A stretch of 12,893 nucleotides of DNA, taken from NCBI GenBank assembly GCA_021785115.1, contig JAJYGO010000361.1, positions 1 through 12,893 on the forward strand, read 5' to 3'. How positions within the stretch are numbered: the first letter of the stretch is position 1; each line of letters begins with the position of its first letter. The stretch is from Chloroflexota bacterium. GTDB lineage: Bacteria > Chloroflexota > Limnocylindria > Limnocylindrales > CSP1-4. This document shows positions 12,850 through 12,893 of the stretch, in pieces. A model generated the notes under the pieces. The model worked only from the letters and a program-made list of their open reading frames with translations, did not search any database and was not told the DNA's origin. A program made the position numbers and the translations under genes.

Positions 12850-12893
12850 CGGTGATTCCGTCAGCTCGTTCGTCGATCAGGTCCGAGATCGGA

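Noticed and set aside
1..12893. CRISPR arrays, tRNA/rRNA genes, insertion sequences, prophage or attachment sites
   Set aside because: No spaced identical repeats of CRISPR size, no tRNA-like cloverleaf noticed, no transposase or integrase, and no terminal inverted repeats were seen.

Overview
The window is very GC-rich bacterial DNA with strong G/C third-codon bias, frequent GTG starts and start/stop overlaps (GTGA, ATGA). The gene styles (MMPL exporter, LemA, PRC-barrel, small Cys/His proteins) fit an uncultured Chloroflexota or Actinomycetota member. No rRNA or other marker is present, so this placement is inference only.

Layout. 1-1134: the last residues of an OmpR/PhoB-type response regulator overlap a complete sensor histidine kinase whose short extracytoplasmic loop is rich in methionine. 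1310-2551: a PLP-dependent trans-sulfuration enzyme. 2657-4541: a + strand operon of a small two-helix membrane protein, a membrane-anchored cupredoxin, a divergent Lgt-like integral membrane protein and a His-rich membrane protein. 4653-5232: on the minus strand, a small YHS-domain protein and, upstream of it, a frameshifted second YHS gene. 5478-5948: a PRC-barrel protein. 6237-9859: a TetR regulator, an MMPL/RND exporter and LemA. 10076-10659: two translationally coupled small genes, the second a CxxC...CxxC YHS/TRASH-like protein. 10759-11376 (minus): a membrane-anchored, probably OB-fold protein. 11666-12062: a short + strand transcription-unit candidate ending at a strong terminator, then a remnant of an ABC exporter. 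12085-12849 (minus): a SAM-dependent methyltransferase.

Main discovery. Seven intergenic sites carry direct repeats phased at exactly 11 bp around a TCA core (typical unit TTCTCAGCCGT). They lie at 2657-2700, 4941-4973 (minus), 5379-5422, 6147-6190, 9942-9985, 11541-11584 (minus) and, more weakly, 11666-11698. Each reads in the direction of the gene it precedes. No such array is seen before the trans-sulfuration enzyme, before LemA, or in the short visible upstream of the methyltransferase. Eleven-base phased direct repeats are the usual binding architecture of OmpR/PhoB response regulators. I infer a compact regulon run by the two-component system at the left edge. The Met-rich sensor loop, cupredoxin, His-rich protein and YHS/TRASH proteins suggest that the signal is copper or a similar soft metal at the cell envelope. 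The exporter operon appears doubly controlled: a phased array, then a perfect TetR palindrome (6205-6222) just before the regulator gene.

Signs of recent change: a perfect in-frame 42-bp tandem duplication in the exporter, the broken YHS gene, the ABC exporter scar, and an Lgt-like protein that has lost most canonical catalytic residues.
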